From Mycobacterium sp. ST-F2 (lineage in GTDB: Bacteria > Actinomycetota > Actinomycetes > Mycobacteriales > Mycobacteriaceae), in assembly GCF_001905655.1 (NCBI RefSeq), contig NZ_JMHT01000037.1, positions 37,571 to 101,570 on the forward strand: DNA of 64,000 bases, read 5' to 3'. Both the position numbers and the translations under genes were made by a program. The notes under the pieces were generated by a model. It was not told where the DNA came from. It was given only the letters and a program-made list of their open reading frames with translations, and searched no databases. Every line of letters starts with the position of its first letter. Positions within the stretch are counted from its first letter, which is position 1. This document shows, piece after piece, positions 42,834 to 50,970 of this stretch.

Positions 42834-43988
42834 CTAGCTCGGCACGGCAGCCAGGTCCGGCGTCCGGGATTTCGCCGGTGCGATGGTGCGGACCGCGACG
42901 ATGCACCCGATGGCAATCACAAAGCACAAGACCGTGTACCACAGGCTGCCGATCGGATCCCCGTGTGCGGTAACGTCGTTGACTGCTCCGAAGTAGGCGG
43001 GCAACGCACTGAGCCAGAGCGCCGCCATGACCACCAGGTAGGCGACGGCGTAACCGATCAACCACGGCGGGCTGACGTAGCGCGGCTCGGTTGGGCTGGC
43101 GACGGTGCCACGTAGTCGGCGCCACTGGGAGACGAGCGCCCAGATCGCCACGGCGCACACCGCCACGAGTTCGGCCGCGTAGGCGATGCCGCCTGCGGTG
43201 CTGCTGCCGGTCACGCCGCCGATGACGGTTGCGGGCAATGGCAGGATCGCGGTTCCCAGCGAAGCCAACACCCCGGCCACCACTGTGCGCCAAACGATTT
43301 CGAATCCGGTGAAGCGGCGGCCCCGATCCGCGTGCCGGCCCACGAAGAACTGCACGCAGAGCGCCAGCGACATTGGCCACAGCGCGGCGAAGACGACCAC
43401 GCTGGGCAGCGGTACGGAGTCGAACATCGGCTGGTTCATCGGGTTGTGCACCGACCATTCCCACCACCGCAGCTGCGGGCCCAGATGGTCGAAGATCTCG
43501 TAGAACGCGTGGTGGACGAATCCGACGCACACTGCCCCGACCAGGGTGCCGTAGCGCCGGAAAACCCCTAGGCTGCGGACGATTTCGAACGCGACCGTCG
43601 CCATCATCGGGTAGATCGCGACGATGTACAGCGGTAGTCGGCCCCACAGGAAGTCCACCGTGAACACGTTGTGCGCGAACATGGTGTCGACGCGGTCGGC
43701 GATGCCGAAGGCCGCCGGAAAGTACAGCGGCGGCTCGATGATCAGCAGGTAGGCCACCGCGCCGAACCACAGTGCGATGTTGGTGGCGTCACCGTGGCGA
43801 CGCAGCCGGATGATCGCGTAGACCAGGGTCAGCACCGCGCCGGTGATCACCGTCAGCTCGAGGACCGGCAGGGTCCAGTTCTCCAGCTGCAGGGGATTGC
43901 GGACCTCGAGTAGGCCGCCGGCCGTCTGGCAGGAAAAGCCAAGGCGCCCGGCAAGATCGGCGAACGTCGGGGAACACAGGTCAGACAT
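42834..43988 (-). CDS. Multi-pass membrane protein of unknown function
   Basis: This 384-residue protein has about nine hydrophobic helices, an N-terminal Cys-containing periplasmic stretch, a conserved-looking HHAFYEIFDHLGPQLRWWEW segment near 160-180, and NPMNQPMFDSVPLPSV after it. The His/Glu/Trp-rich loop could bind metal or haem, but I do not recognise the family. It starts inside the last codons of the diiron-type hydrolase gene (8-base overlap), so the two proteins are coupled and probably share a membrane-associated reaction. Confidence 0.8.
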   Translation of the reverse strand: MSDLCSPTFADLAGRLGFSCQTAGGLLEVRNPLQLENWTLPVLELTVITGAVLTLVYAIIRLRRHGDATNIALWFGAVAYLLIIEPPLYFPAAFGIADRVDTMFAHNVFTVDFLWGRLPLYIVAIYPMMATVAFEIVRSLGVFRRYGTLVGAVCVGFVHHAFYEIFDHLGPQLRWWEWSVHNPMNQPMFDSVPLPSVVVFAALWPMSLALCVQFFVGRHADRGRRFTGFEIVWRTVVAGVLASLGTAILPLPATVIGGVTGSSTAGGIAYAAELVAVCAVAIWALVSQWRRLRGTVASPTEPRYVSPPWLIGYAVAYLVVMAALWLSALPAYFGAVNDVTAHGDPIGSLWYTVLCFVIAIGCIVAVRTIAPAKSRTPDLAAVPS

Positions 43989-44907
43989 GGGCGCTCTGCT
44001 TTCCGGCGGTGTACCAGTGGGTGACGTCGTAGCCGGCGTCGTAGCGTTCGAACCATTCGGCCGCGAGAGCGGGCAGCTTCTCGTGCTCCGGGTTGTGGCC
44101 CGGAATCTGGCTGCGGACGATGCCCGAGAGGGCCACCAACTGCTCGCGGACCGGCAGGTCGTGGAACGCGCTGGTGAACGGCCCGAAGTCCGGGATTCGG
44201 CCCAGCCGCTTGAGGATCGTGTTCTTGCGGCGCTCGAGCGCGAACGCCGACAGTGCGTCGACCTTGCGGACCTCCAGCGGCAGATGCTTGTTGAATCCGT
44301 TGCACGCCATCCGCACGCAATCCATCACGTGCTTGAAGATCGACGGCGCCACCCGCATGCGATACCACGGATCGTCGACCAGGCCGTTGTAAATGATGAG
44401 CGCAGAGCTCCGGTGCTCGACCTCTTCGACGAAGTGCCACAAGAACAGTGACGCGACGCGGTCGTCGCCCGGTGCGAACAACGTGTCGTCGTGGTCGAGC
44501 ATCAACTTGAAGACCGGCGTGAAGGTCGCCTCCAGGTCGGCGGTGTAGGCCAGCCGATATTTGAGGGGCTTGTTGGCGACGAGATCGTCGAACGCGGCGA
44601 TCACCTCGTCGAGGGTCTCCTTGAGCTCCGGGTGCGCCTTGATGAGGCCACGCGCATGTGCCCGGTGGGCCATCGAATGTTGGCCCTCCTGACGGACGAA
44701 GGCATCGGCCTCTTCAGCGATCACCGGGTCGGTCAGCAGCGGCTTGGCCTCGGACATGGTGCTGACGATCATCTTCTCGAACGCAATTGCCAAGAAGGAC
44801 ACGGCATTTGCCATTGCGGAGAACGCGGGGTTGGTCTCGTTCCAGAGGAACGGCACGGGGTGGTCGGCGAAAGCGAACCGCATCTTGCGGACCTGTAGAT
44901 CGGTCAC
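43981..44907 (-). CDS. Metal-dependent hydrolase-family protein (ferritin-like, COG3687 type)
   Basis: This 308-residue protein has carboxylate/His motifs on helices (FVRQEGQHSMAHRAH, YTADLEATF, FVEEVEHRSSA) that look like a diiron site. Such proteins are annotated as metal-dependent hydrolases, but oxygenase or desaturase-like chemistry is equally possible. I chose GTG at 44907 because GAGGTG precedes it at good spacing. The ATG at 44931 would lie inside the inverted repeat shared with the divergent TetR gene. It is the first gene of an operon with the membrane protein. Confidence 0.85.
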   Translation of the reverse strand: MTDLQVRKMRFAFADHPVPFLWNETNPAFSAMANAVSFLAIAFEKMIVSTMSEAKPLLTDPVIAEEADAFVRQEGQHSMAHRAHARGLIKAHPELKETLDEVIAAFDDLVANKPLKYRLAYTADLEATFTPVFKLMLDHDDTLFAPGDDRVASLFLWHFVEEVEHRSSALIIYNGLVDDPWYRMRVAPSIFKHVMDCVRMACNGFNKHLPLEVRKVDALSAFALERRKNTILKRLGRIPDFGPFTSAFHDLPVREQLVALSGIVRSQIPGHNPEHEKLPALAAEWFERYDAGYDVTHWYTAGKQSAHV

Positions 44908-44928
44908 GTGGGCACCTCGATCAGTAAT

Positions 44929-44954
44929 CATACAAATAATGTCGCTTGTGTATG
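44929..44954. promoter_or_regulatory. Candidate TetR operator
   Basis: CATACAA (44929-44935) faces TTGTGTATG (44946-44954) as an imperfect inverted repeat, in an AT-rich stretch of the gap between the hydrolase operon and the divergent TetR gene. Position and form suit autoregulation by that repressor and control of the hydrolase operon. Confidence 0.5.
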
Positions 44955-45016
44955 GTTACAGTGTTGCCCCGATCCGTCAATGCCTGCGATGGCATGCGCC
45001 GTGTACCGTCCGGCGC

Positions 45017-45637
45017 ATGGCACGCAAACGTCGCGGTTGGGGTGGGGAGCCGCCCGCCGATGACGACGAGGCGACCGAGCGCATCGTGGCCGCCGCTGTC
45101 GAGCTGCTGTCCAGTACGGGCACCGCGATCACCATTGCCGATGTCGCCGAATCCCTCGGCGTCATCCGGCAGACGGTCTACCGGTACTTCCCGACGGCCG
45201 ACGATCTGATGCGCGCTGCCGCCATTGCATCGGTCGACGGATTCCTGGACCAGCTCAGCGAGCACGTGCGGGGGATTCACAGCCCCGCCGATGCGATGAC
45301 CGAAGGTGTGCTCTACACGCTCGACGCGGTGACCCGGACGCCACACCTGGGCATCCTGATGTCGGCGCCGTACGCCGGCACGCACAGCAGTGACATGGCC
45401 TCCGCCGAGGCGCAGGACTTCGGCATGCAGATGATCACCCGATTCGACGTCGACTGGGCCCGTTACGGATACGACGACGCGGCACTGCGCGACCTGGTCG
45501 AGTTCACGCTGCGCATCATGCTGTCGTACTTCCTCGCGCCGGCCGGCGACGGGCGTACTCCCGAGGAGTTGAGGGCGTTCATTAGGCGCTGGCTGGGCGC
45601 CGCGATTCTGGGCCAGCGGCCTGGCGGAGCCGATTGA
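45017..45637 (+). CDS. TetR-family regulator
   Basis: This 206-residue regulator has an N-terminal helix-turn-helix with ERIVAAAVELLSSTG, ITIADVAESLGVIRQTVYRYF (about 36-56) and a C-terminal ligand-binding helical domain. It begins MARKRRGWGGEPP, with a basic arm that may contact DNA. It is divergent from the hydrolase and membrane-protein operon, the usual arrangement for a TetR repressor and its target. Confidence 0.9.
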   Translation: MARKRRGWGGEPPADDDEATERIVAAAVELLSSTGTAITIADVAESLGVIRQTVYRYFPTADDLMRAAAIASVDGFLDQLSEHVRGIHSPADAMTEGVLYTLDAVTRTPHLGILMSAPYAGTHSSDMASAEAQDFGMQMITRFDVDWARYGYDDAALRDLVEFTLRIMLSYFLAPAGDGRTPEELRAFIRRWLGAAILGQRPGGAD

Positions 45638-45682
45638 GCCAGCAGTGGCGATAACAGCCGGTCAGGGCTAATTTGGGTTCGC

Positions 45683-45964
45683 ATGAGCACACACGTGTCC
45701 ACTCGACAGTTGATGGCCGCGGCCGGCGGCGCCGCTCTCGTTGCGATGGGCGTGCTCACCGCAGGCTGTAGCAACAACGGCGGGCAGTCGCCGTCGACGA
45801 CCACCACGACGACAACAACGTCGCCGTCTGCGTCGCCGACGCCGACGCCGACCGAGAAGAGCATCAACCCCACCGGCGGCAACCTGTTCAGTCCGGGCGT
45901 CACCGCGCCGGGCGCGCCGAGTGTGGCACCCGGTCTGCATCCGGGCCTCAACGGCAACAACTGA
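45683..45964 (+). CDS. Small Thr/Ser/Pro-rich lipoprotein
   Basis: This 93-residue protein has a signal peptide and lipobox LTAGC near residues 25-29, then a low-complexity Thr/Ser/Pro run (eight consecutive Thr), then NPTGGNLFSPGVTAPGAPSVAPGLHPG. The low-complexity part looks like a surface spacer that may be glycosylated. TAATTT at 45669-45674 stands eight bases before the ATG with no ribosome site, so translation may be leaderless. No function is known. Confidence 0.75.
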   Translation: MSTHVSTRQLMAAAGGAALVAMGVLTAGCSNNGGQSPSTTTTTTTTSPSASPTPTPTEKSINPTGGNLFSPGVTAPGAPSVAPGLHPGLNGNN

Positions 45965-46014
45965 CCGTCGGCGAAAATCGGCTCCTGGAAACATCTTTGA
46001 GCCACTAGGCTCGC

Positions 46015-46614
46015 GTGATGACTCGCCCCACTCTGCGTGAATTGTCCAGCCTGCCTGTCGAACCGGTTCGCCTCGCGGACTCGGCCCTGGTTCTGATCGA
46101 CTGCCAGAACACCTACACGCAAGGGGTGATGGAACTCGAGGGCGTGCAGGCCGCACTCGATGAGACCGCCGCACTGCTCGACCGTGCCCGCACAGCAGGC
46201 ATTCCCGTCATCCACATCCAGCACGACGACGGGCCGGGCTCGCTGTACGACATCGGCGGCGACAGCGGCGCGATCGTCGACCGGGTGGCGCCGCGCGGCG
46301 ACGAGCCGGTGATCGTCAAGCAGTTCCCGAACTCCTTCGTGCAGACCGATCTGGATGAGCGGCTCAAGGCGCTCGGTGCGTCGAACCTGGTGCTCGCCGG
46401 GTTCATGACGCACATGTGCGTCAACTCCACCGCCCGTGGCGCGTTCAACCTCGGGTACGCGCCGACGGTCGTGGCCGCCGCGACCGCGACCCGCACCCTG
46501 GCGGGGCCAGACGGCCAGGCGGTGCCGGCCGCTGCATTGCAGGCGGCGAGCCTCGCCGCGCTGGCCGATCTGTTCGCCGTGGTGGCTCCGAACGTCGCGA
46601 GTATTCCGGACTAA
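46015..46614 (+). CDS. Isochorismatase-family cysteine hydrolase
   Basis: This 199-residue protein has the isochorismatase/nicotinamidase fold. The catalytic triad positions are D29 (LIDCQNTY), K102 (VKQFPNSF) and C135 (MTHMCVNSTARG). GTG at 46015 or ATG at 46018 could start it. Proteins of this set cleave amides or act on isochorismate; the substrate is not visible here. It lies just before the Rrf2 gene with a 27-base gap. Confidence 0.9.
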   Translation: MMTRPTLRELSSLPVEPVRLADSALVLIDCQNTYTQGVMELEGVQAALDETAALLDRARTAGIPVIHIQHDDGPGSLYDIGGDSGAIVDRVAPRGDEPVIVKQFPNSFVQTDLDERLKALGASNLVLAGFMTHMCVNSTARGAFNLGYAPTVVAAATATRTLAGPDGQAVPAAALQAASLAALADLFAVVAPNVASIPD

Positions 46615-46641
46615 TCCGGCACGGAATGGCATGATTGCCTG

Positions 46642-47112
46642 ATGCGGATGTCGGCCAAGGCGGAGTACGCCGTCCGCGCCATGGTCGAATTGGCGGCCGC
46701 GGAGGCCGGTGTGCTGGTGAAGACCGAAGACCTGGCCAAGGCGCAGGGCATCCCCCCGCAGTTCCTGGTCGACATTCTGACCAACCTGCGGACCGACCGC
46801 CTGGTGCGCAGCCATCGCGGACGCGACGGCGGCTACGAGCTCGCCCGCCCGGCCGCGGACATCAGCATCGCCGACGTCCTGCGCTGCATCGACGGTCCGC
46901 TGGCCAGCGTCCGGGACATGGGGTTGGGCGATCTGCCGTACTCCGGGCCGACGGCCGCACTCACCGATGTGTGGCGGGCCTTGCGCGCCAGCATGCGTTC
47001 GGTACTCGAACAAACCAGCCTCGCCGACGTGGCCACCGGCAAGCTGCCCGACCACGTCAGCACGCTGGCGGGGGACTACCGGACGCAGGAAGCGCGCCGC
47101 GGCCACAGCTAG
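46642..47112 (+). CDS. Rrf2-family regulator (Rv1287 family)
   Basis: This 156-residue regulator has an N-terminal winged helix MSAKAEYAVRAMVELA and the recognition helix region GIPPQFLVDILTNLRTDRLVRSHRGRDGGYELARP. The only Cys in the signalling region is RCIDG near 78; the three-Cys cluster of IscR/NsrR is absent, so it is unlikely to carry an iron-sulfur cluster. It resembles CymR, the sulfur regulator of Firmicutes. In M. tuberculosis the homologue Rv1287 sits directly after cysN; here it is 3.9 kb further on. Confidence 0.88.
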   Translation: MRMSAKAEYAVRAMVELAAAEAGVLVKTEDLAKAQGIPPQFLVDILTNLRTDRLVRSHRGRDGGYELARPAADISIADVLRCIDGPLASVRDMGLGDLPYSGPTAALTDVWRALRASMRSVLEQTSLADVATGKLPDHVSTLAGDYRTQEARRGHS

Positions 47113-47179
47113 CCAAACCCACGCGAGCGGCCGTGTCTGTACGGCCATTCGCGGTGTGTCGCGGGCACTTTGCGCACCC

Positions 47180-47400
47180 TCACCGCTGTCGAGCGGCCGC
47201 TAACTGCCCGGCGCGCCCTAAGGCGCCGACGAGCGCGTCCGCCACGGCGAACCCGGTGGCCGACGCGATGCGCCGGGTCAGGACCAAAGGGATGGCTGCT
47301 GGATGCGCGCGCACCCCGCGCCATATCGCCGACGCCACGGCCGCCGAATTGATCTCAGTGTTGGGCAACCGACCGAAAGCGTTGCCTCGATTGCGGGGAG
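47180..47400 (-). pseudogene. Fragment resembling a TetR C-terminal domain
   Basis: A minus-strand reading, VASAIWRGVRAHPAAIPLVL then TRRIASATGFAVADALVGALGRAG, has the pattern of a TetR ligand-binding domain (the HPA-IPLVL helix and the L-GALGRAG helix) and then a stop at 47180. No helix-turn-helix precedes it. I read it as the decayed 3' end of a lost regulator gene, in a 318-base gap that otherwise holds nothing I can identify. Confidence 0.4.
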
Positions 47401-47430
47401 AGGGCGTCGAGGTGTTGGCAGACCGGGTGC

Positions 47431-47820
47431 TCAGCCGCCGGATCCGTACGGCTGGGTGATGATCTCCAGGTAATGTCCGCTGGGGTCCTGGAAGTAGACG
47501 CCCCGGCCACCGTCGTTGTGGTTGATCTCGCCAGGATGCTGTCCACGCGGGTCGGCCCAATGTTGCAGTCCGCGTTCGACCATCCGGCCGTAGATCGCGG
47601 TGAATTCGTCCTCGGACACCAGAAACGCGTAGTGCTGGGGAAGGACGGCGGTGCCGTCGGGCATCTGCGCGAAATCCAGGCTGACGCCGTGGTTCAGTTC
47701 GACGGCGAGGAACGGTCCGGCTTCTTGGGCGGCAGGTAAGCCGAACAGCTCGGTGAAGAAGGTCGCCGCGGCCGAGCGGTCGGTCGAGTGGACGATGGTG
47801 TGGTTGAAGGTGATGGCCAT
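47431..47820 (-). CDS. Glyoxalase/VOC-family protein
   Basis: This 129-residue vicinal-oxygen-chelate protein has two beta-alpha-beta modules. Metal ligand candidates are H7 (FNHTIVHSTD), the His of PQHYAFLV and the Glu of HYLEIITQPYG. It is single-domain, so it should dimerise. Its substrate cannot be told; the family ranges over glyoxalase I, dioxygenases and resistance proteins. Confidence 0.9.
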   Translation of the reverse strand: MAITFNHTIVHSTDRSAAATFFTELFGLPAAQEAGPFLAVELNHGVSLDFAQMPDGTAVLPQHYAFLVSEDEFTAIYGRMVERGLQHWADPRGQHPGEINHNDGGRGVYFQDPSGHYLEIITQPYGSGG

Positions 47821-47895
47821 ATCCCTCCGTTGTACCCGTCCGTGTACGCCGCGTCACTGCCGCGGCGTACAGCCCGGGCCTGTCATCATTGACCT

Positions 47896-48909
47896 ATGGC
47901 GTTCGACCTGCGTGAGCTGGCAGTTCCGGTGATCGTCGCGCCCATGGCCGGCGGTCCGACGACACCCGAGTTGGCCGCTGCCGGTTCGAATGCCGGCGGT
48001 CTGGGCTTCGTCGCCGCCGGGTACCTCACGGCAGGTGCGCTGGCCGACCGCATCGCCGCCACGCGCGCGCTGACCACCGGACCGCTGGGCGTGAATCTCT
48101 TTGCCTCCCAGCCCAGTACCGCCCAGCCTGGCGAAATCGAGCGCTACACAGCCGAACTCGCCGGTGAAGTGACCCGATACGGGGCAGCGCTCGGCGACCC
48201 GAAGTTCAACGACGACGACTGGGCGGCCAAGCTCGACGTCGTCGCCGAGCTGCGACCGGAGGTCGTGTCGTTCACCTTCGGTGGACCCACCGCCGACGAG
48301 TGCGCGCGGCTGCGTCAGGCCGGCATCACCACCGTTGCGACGGTCACCACCGTCGCCGAAGCCCGGTTGGCCGTCGCGTTCGGTATCGATGCCCTCGCCG
48401 TCCAGGGGCCCGGAGCGGGTGGCCACCGCGGCACCTATGACCCCTTGGCCGCGCCCGGCACACAGCCCCTCACGGAGCTGTTGGTCGAGGTGCTCGCCGC
48501 GACGGAGCTACCGGTCGTTGCGGCCGGTGGTCTGATGACGGCCGACGACGTCGCCGCGGTGACCGCGGCCGGTGCGGTGGCCGCGCAACTCGGCACCGCA
48601 TTTCTGCTTGCTGACGAATCCGGCTCGAGTGCTGTGCACCGGGCCGCGCTGGTCGACCCGCGTTTCACCGAAACTGTTGTCACCAAAGCATTCTCGGGGC
48701 GCTATGCGCGAGGGCTGCGCAACCGGTTCATCGACGAGCACGAGGCCCAGGCACCGTTGGGGTACCCGGAGGTGCACTACCTGACCAGCCCGGTACGAAA
48801 GGCGGCCGTCGCCGCCGGCGATTCGGATGGGACGAATGTGTGGGCGGGCACCGGATTCCGGAAAATCCGGACGGGGTCGGTTGCCGACATCATGGCCGGG
48901 CTCGGGTGA
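47896..48909 (+). CDS. Nitronate monooxygenase-type FMN protein
   Basis: This 337-residue TIM-barrel flavoprotein has the N-terminal PVIVAPMAGGPTTPELAAA, the catalytic-His motif GPGAGGHRGTYD near 173-184 and the phosphate-binding AAGGLMTADDVAA. It probably oxidises alkyl nitronates; related enoyl-ACP reductases are an alternative. It is divergent from the glyoxalase gene. Confidence 0.9.
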   Translation: MAFDLRELAVPVIVAPMAGGPTTPELAAAGSNAGGLGFVAAGYLTAGALADRIAATRALTTGPLGVNLFASQPSTAQPGEIERYTAELAGEVTRYGAALGDPKFNDDDWAAKLDVVAELRPEVVSFTFGGPTADECARLRQAGITTVATVTTVAEARLAVAFGIDALAVQGPGAGGHRGTYDPLAAPGTQPLTELLVEVLAATELPVVAAGGLMTADDVAAVTAAGAVAAQLGTAFLLADESGSSAVHRAALVDPRFTETVVTKAFSGRYARGLRNRFIDEHEAQAPLGYPEVHYLTSPVRKAAVAAGDSDGTNVWAGTGFRKIRTGSVADIMAGLG

Positions 48910-48929
48910 GCACTGTGAAAGGAGTCGGT

Positions 48930-49424
48930 GTGCGAACTGTCTTCGCGATCCCGTTGATGGTGGCCTGCTCCTGGCCGATCGCCGTCGCCCATGCTGACCC
49001 GGTTCAGGTACCGCGTTGTGCCAGTGCCCAATTGACGCCCAGCCTCGGCCCGCCCGATGGCGCCGCAGGGACCACGTTCTATCCGGTGATCCTGAAGAAC
49101 TCCGGTAACGCCCCGTGCAGCATGTCGGGCTATCCGGCGGTGTCCTTCATCGCGGGCTCGGACAATCACCTGGTCGGCGTGGCCGCCAGTCACGATGCGG
49201 ACATCATCGGCATCGTGGTGATCGAACCCGGCCAGGCCACCTCGGCGAACCTCGGCATCGTCAACGCGGGTAACTTCCCGGCGGACTGTGATGCGGTGCC
49301 CGTCAGTGGTTTACAGGTCAACCTGCCGGGGGAGACCGATCCCATCATCATCGGGCACGCCGACACCGCGTGTGCGAGTACGGCGTACCCGACGTTGCGG
49401 GTCGGTCCGTTCACCGGTGCCTGA
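48930..49424 (+). CDS. Secreted DUF4232-type protein
   Basis: This 164-residue exported protein has a signal peptide ending near AHA-DP (about residue 24). The mature part carries the DUF4232 pattern PRCASAQLTPSLG, NSGNAPCSMSGYPAVSF and DCDAVPVSGLQV, with Cys pairs likely to be oxidised outside the cell. I chose GTG at 48930 because AAAGGAG lies five bases before it. Its stop abuts that of the convergent gene with no spacer. No function is known. Confidence 0.85.
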   Translation: MRTVFAIPLMVACSWPIAVAHADPVQVPRCASAQLTPSLGPPDGAAGTTFYPVILKNSGNAPCSMSGYPAVSFIAGSDNHLVGVAASHDADIIGIVVIEPGQATSANLGIVNAGNFPADCDAVPVSGLQVNLPGETDPIIIGHADTACASTAYPTLRVGPFTGA

Positions 49425-50306
49425 CTATCGACGTGTCGTGACGGCGACGCTGCCGTTGGGGGCGCTGGCGGTGATCTGGGCTACCGCGCGAGACGCGTCA
49501 TCGGTCTGCGGAACGCGCACCCTCGCGTCATCGCCGGCCTGCGCCCGAACCAGGTACGGCCCACCGGACGGCACGGTGATGTCGACGTCCGAGTCCTGAC
49601 TGGTGACGTCGATGGTGCGCGGGGCGACCTCCTTGAAGTCCACACCGATGTGGCCATCGGCAGACGTGGCGATGAAGGCGTCGGTGACGACGATCGGGTC
49701 GCGGGTCTGCACGTCGGCGCTCTGGGTGTGGAGTTCGACCCGGCGGGCGTTGCCGCCGAGCACGACCGCGCCGTCGGTGTTGTGCACGGTCAGTTGATCC
49801 AGGTTGGTCTGCGTCAGCAGCACACCGACCTGCTGGTTGGCGGTGACTGAAAGTCGGTGTGCGACATCAGGCGGCAGGGTCACGGTGATCTCTCCGGGCG
49901 GACCGAAGCTGAACAACGGGGAGGTCCCGCCGGCTACGGTCAGCCCGACTGAACTGCCGTTGCGGGTGACCTTCAGCGCCTGCTCGTCGTTCTTCGCGGT
50001 GTTGAGCAGGCGCATGCGGACCCGCGGTTCGCGGACGTTGCGGTCGCTGACGATGCGGACGGCGGCCGGTGTATCGCCGGTGTCGATGGTCAACGACTGC
50101 AGGTCGGTGGGGAGCGTCTCGGTGTCGGCGGCGACGCGCACCGAACTGAGGCCCCAGGCCAATCCGCCGAGACCCAAGGCGGCCGACGCCGTCACCACCA
50201 CGGCGGCGAGTACCAGCATCGTCCGGATCGCGGACCGGCCGCCCGGCGAGAGTGGGGGTGGGCCGGACGGTGCGTCCAACGGTTCGGTATCCAGCTGCGA
50301 GGTCAT
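49425..50306 (-). CDS. Membrane-anchored DUF4097-like beta-repeat protein
   Basis: This 293-residue protein has a Pro-rich cytoplasmic start, one membrane helix (about 28-55) and an extracytoplasmic repeat-like beta domain (DGAVVLGGNARRVELHT, ADGHIGVDF, DSDVDITVP) of the DUF4097/adhesin type. It follows a NarL-type regulator and its sensor kinase in the same direction (gap 19 bases). Such proteins often sit in sensor operons as inhibitory or sensing partners, as LiaF does; that role here is inference. Confidence 0.8.
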   Translation of the reverse strand: MTSQLDTEPLDAPSGPPPLSPGGRSAIRTMLVLAAVVVTASAALGLGGLAWGLSSVRVAADTETLPTDLQSLTIDTGDTPAAVRIVSDRNVREPRVRMRLLNTAKNDEQALKVTRNGSSVGLTVAGGTSPLFSFGPPGEITVTLPPDVAHRLSVTANQQVGVLLTQTNLDQLTVHNTDGAVVLGGNARRVELHTQSADVQTRDPIVVTDAFIATSADGHIGVDFKEVAPRTIDVTSQDSDVDITVPSGGPYLVRAQAGDDARVRVPQTDDASRAVAQITASAPNGSVAVTTRR

Positions 50307-50325
50307 GGAAAGTCCTTTTCTGTAT

Positions 50326-50970
50326 TCAGGATTCGAGGTAGCGCAGGACCGCGAGGACGCGGCGGTTCTCGCTGTCGTCGGGGGTGAGGTCGAGCTTGGT
50401 GAAGATCGAGGCGATGTGCTTTTCCGCGGAGCCGACCGAGATGTGCAGCAGGGCGGCGATGGCCGAGTTGGTCTTGCCTTCCGCCATCAGCTGCATCACC
50501 TCCTGCTCGCGTGGCGTGAGGACGGCGAGGGTGGAACGCCGGTGCGAGCGCACCAGGATCTGTGACACCACTTCGGGGTCCAGGACGGTGCCACCGGTGC
50601 CCACGGTGTTGACGGCATCCAGGAACGCCGGGACATCAGCTACGCGGTCCTTGAGCAGATAGCCGAAACCCCTTGTGTCAGAGGCGATCAGTTCGGCGGC
50701 ATACCGTTCTTCTACGTAGTGCGAGAGCACCAGCACCGGTGATTCGGGGTTCTGGCTGCGGAGCAGGGCTGCCGCGCGGATGCCCTCGTCGGTGAAGGTC
50801 GGCGGCATCCGGACGTCGACGATGACGAGGTCGGGCTGGTGCTCGTTGACCGCACGCAGCAGCTCCGTGGCGTCGGGCACCCCGGCGGGTACGTCGTGGC
50901 CGGCGTCGATCAGGATGCGCTCGATTCCCGCACGCAGCAGGGCTGAATCCTCGGCAATCACAATGCGCAT
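50326..50970 (-). CDS. NarL/LuxR-family response regulator
   Basis: This 214-residue regulator has a receiver domain with Asp in VIVDVRMPPTFTDEG near 54, a Lys in LLKDRVAD near 105, and a C-terminal LuxR helix-turn-helix LTPREQEVMQLMAEGKTNSAIAALLHIS. Its start overlaps the end of the sensor kinase gene by 13 bases. Confidence 0.94.
   Translation of the reverse strand: MRIVIAEDSALLRAGIERILIDAGHDVPAGVPDATELLRAVNEHQPDLVIVDVRMPPTFTDEGIRAAALLRSQNPESPVLVLSHYVEERYAAELIASDTRGFGYLLKDRVADVPAFLDAVNTVGTGGTVLDPEVVSQILVRSHRRSTLAVLTPREQEVMQLMAEGKTNSAIAALLHISVGSAEKHIASIFTKLDLTPDDSENRRVLAVLRYLES

Noticed and set aside
47109..47459. Plus-strand extension reading through the gap after the Rrf2 gene
   Set aside because: No start signal and no domain; the minus strand has the better protein-like pattern.
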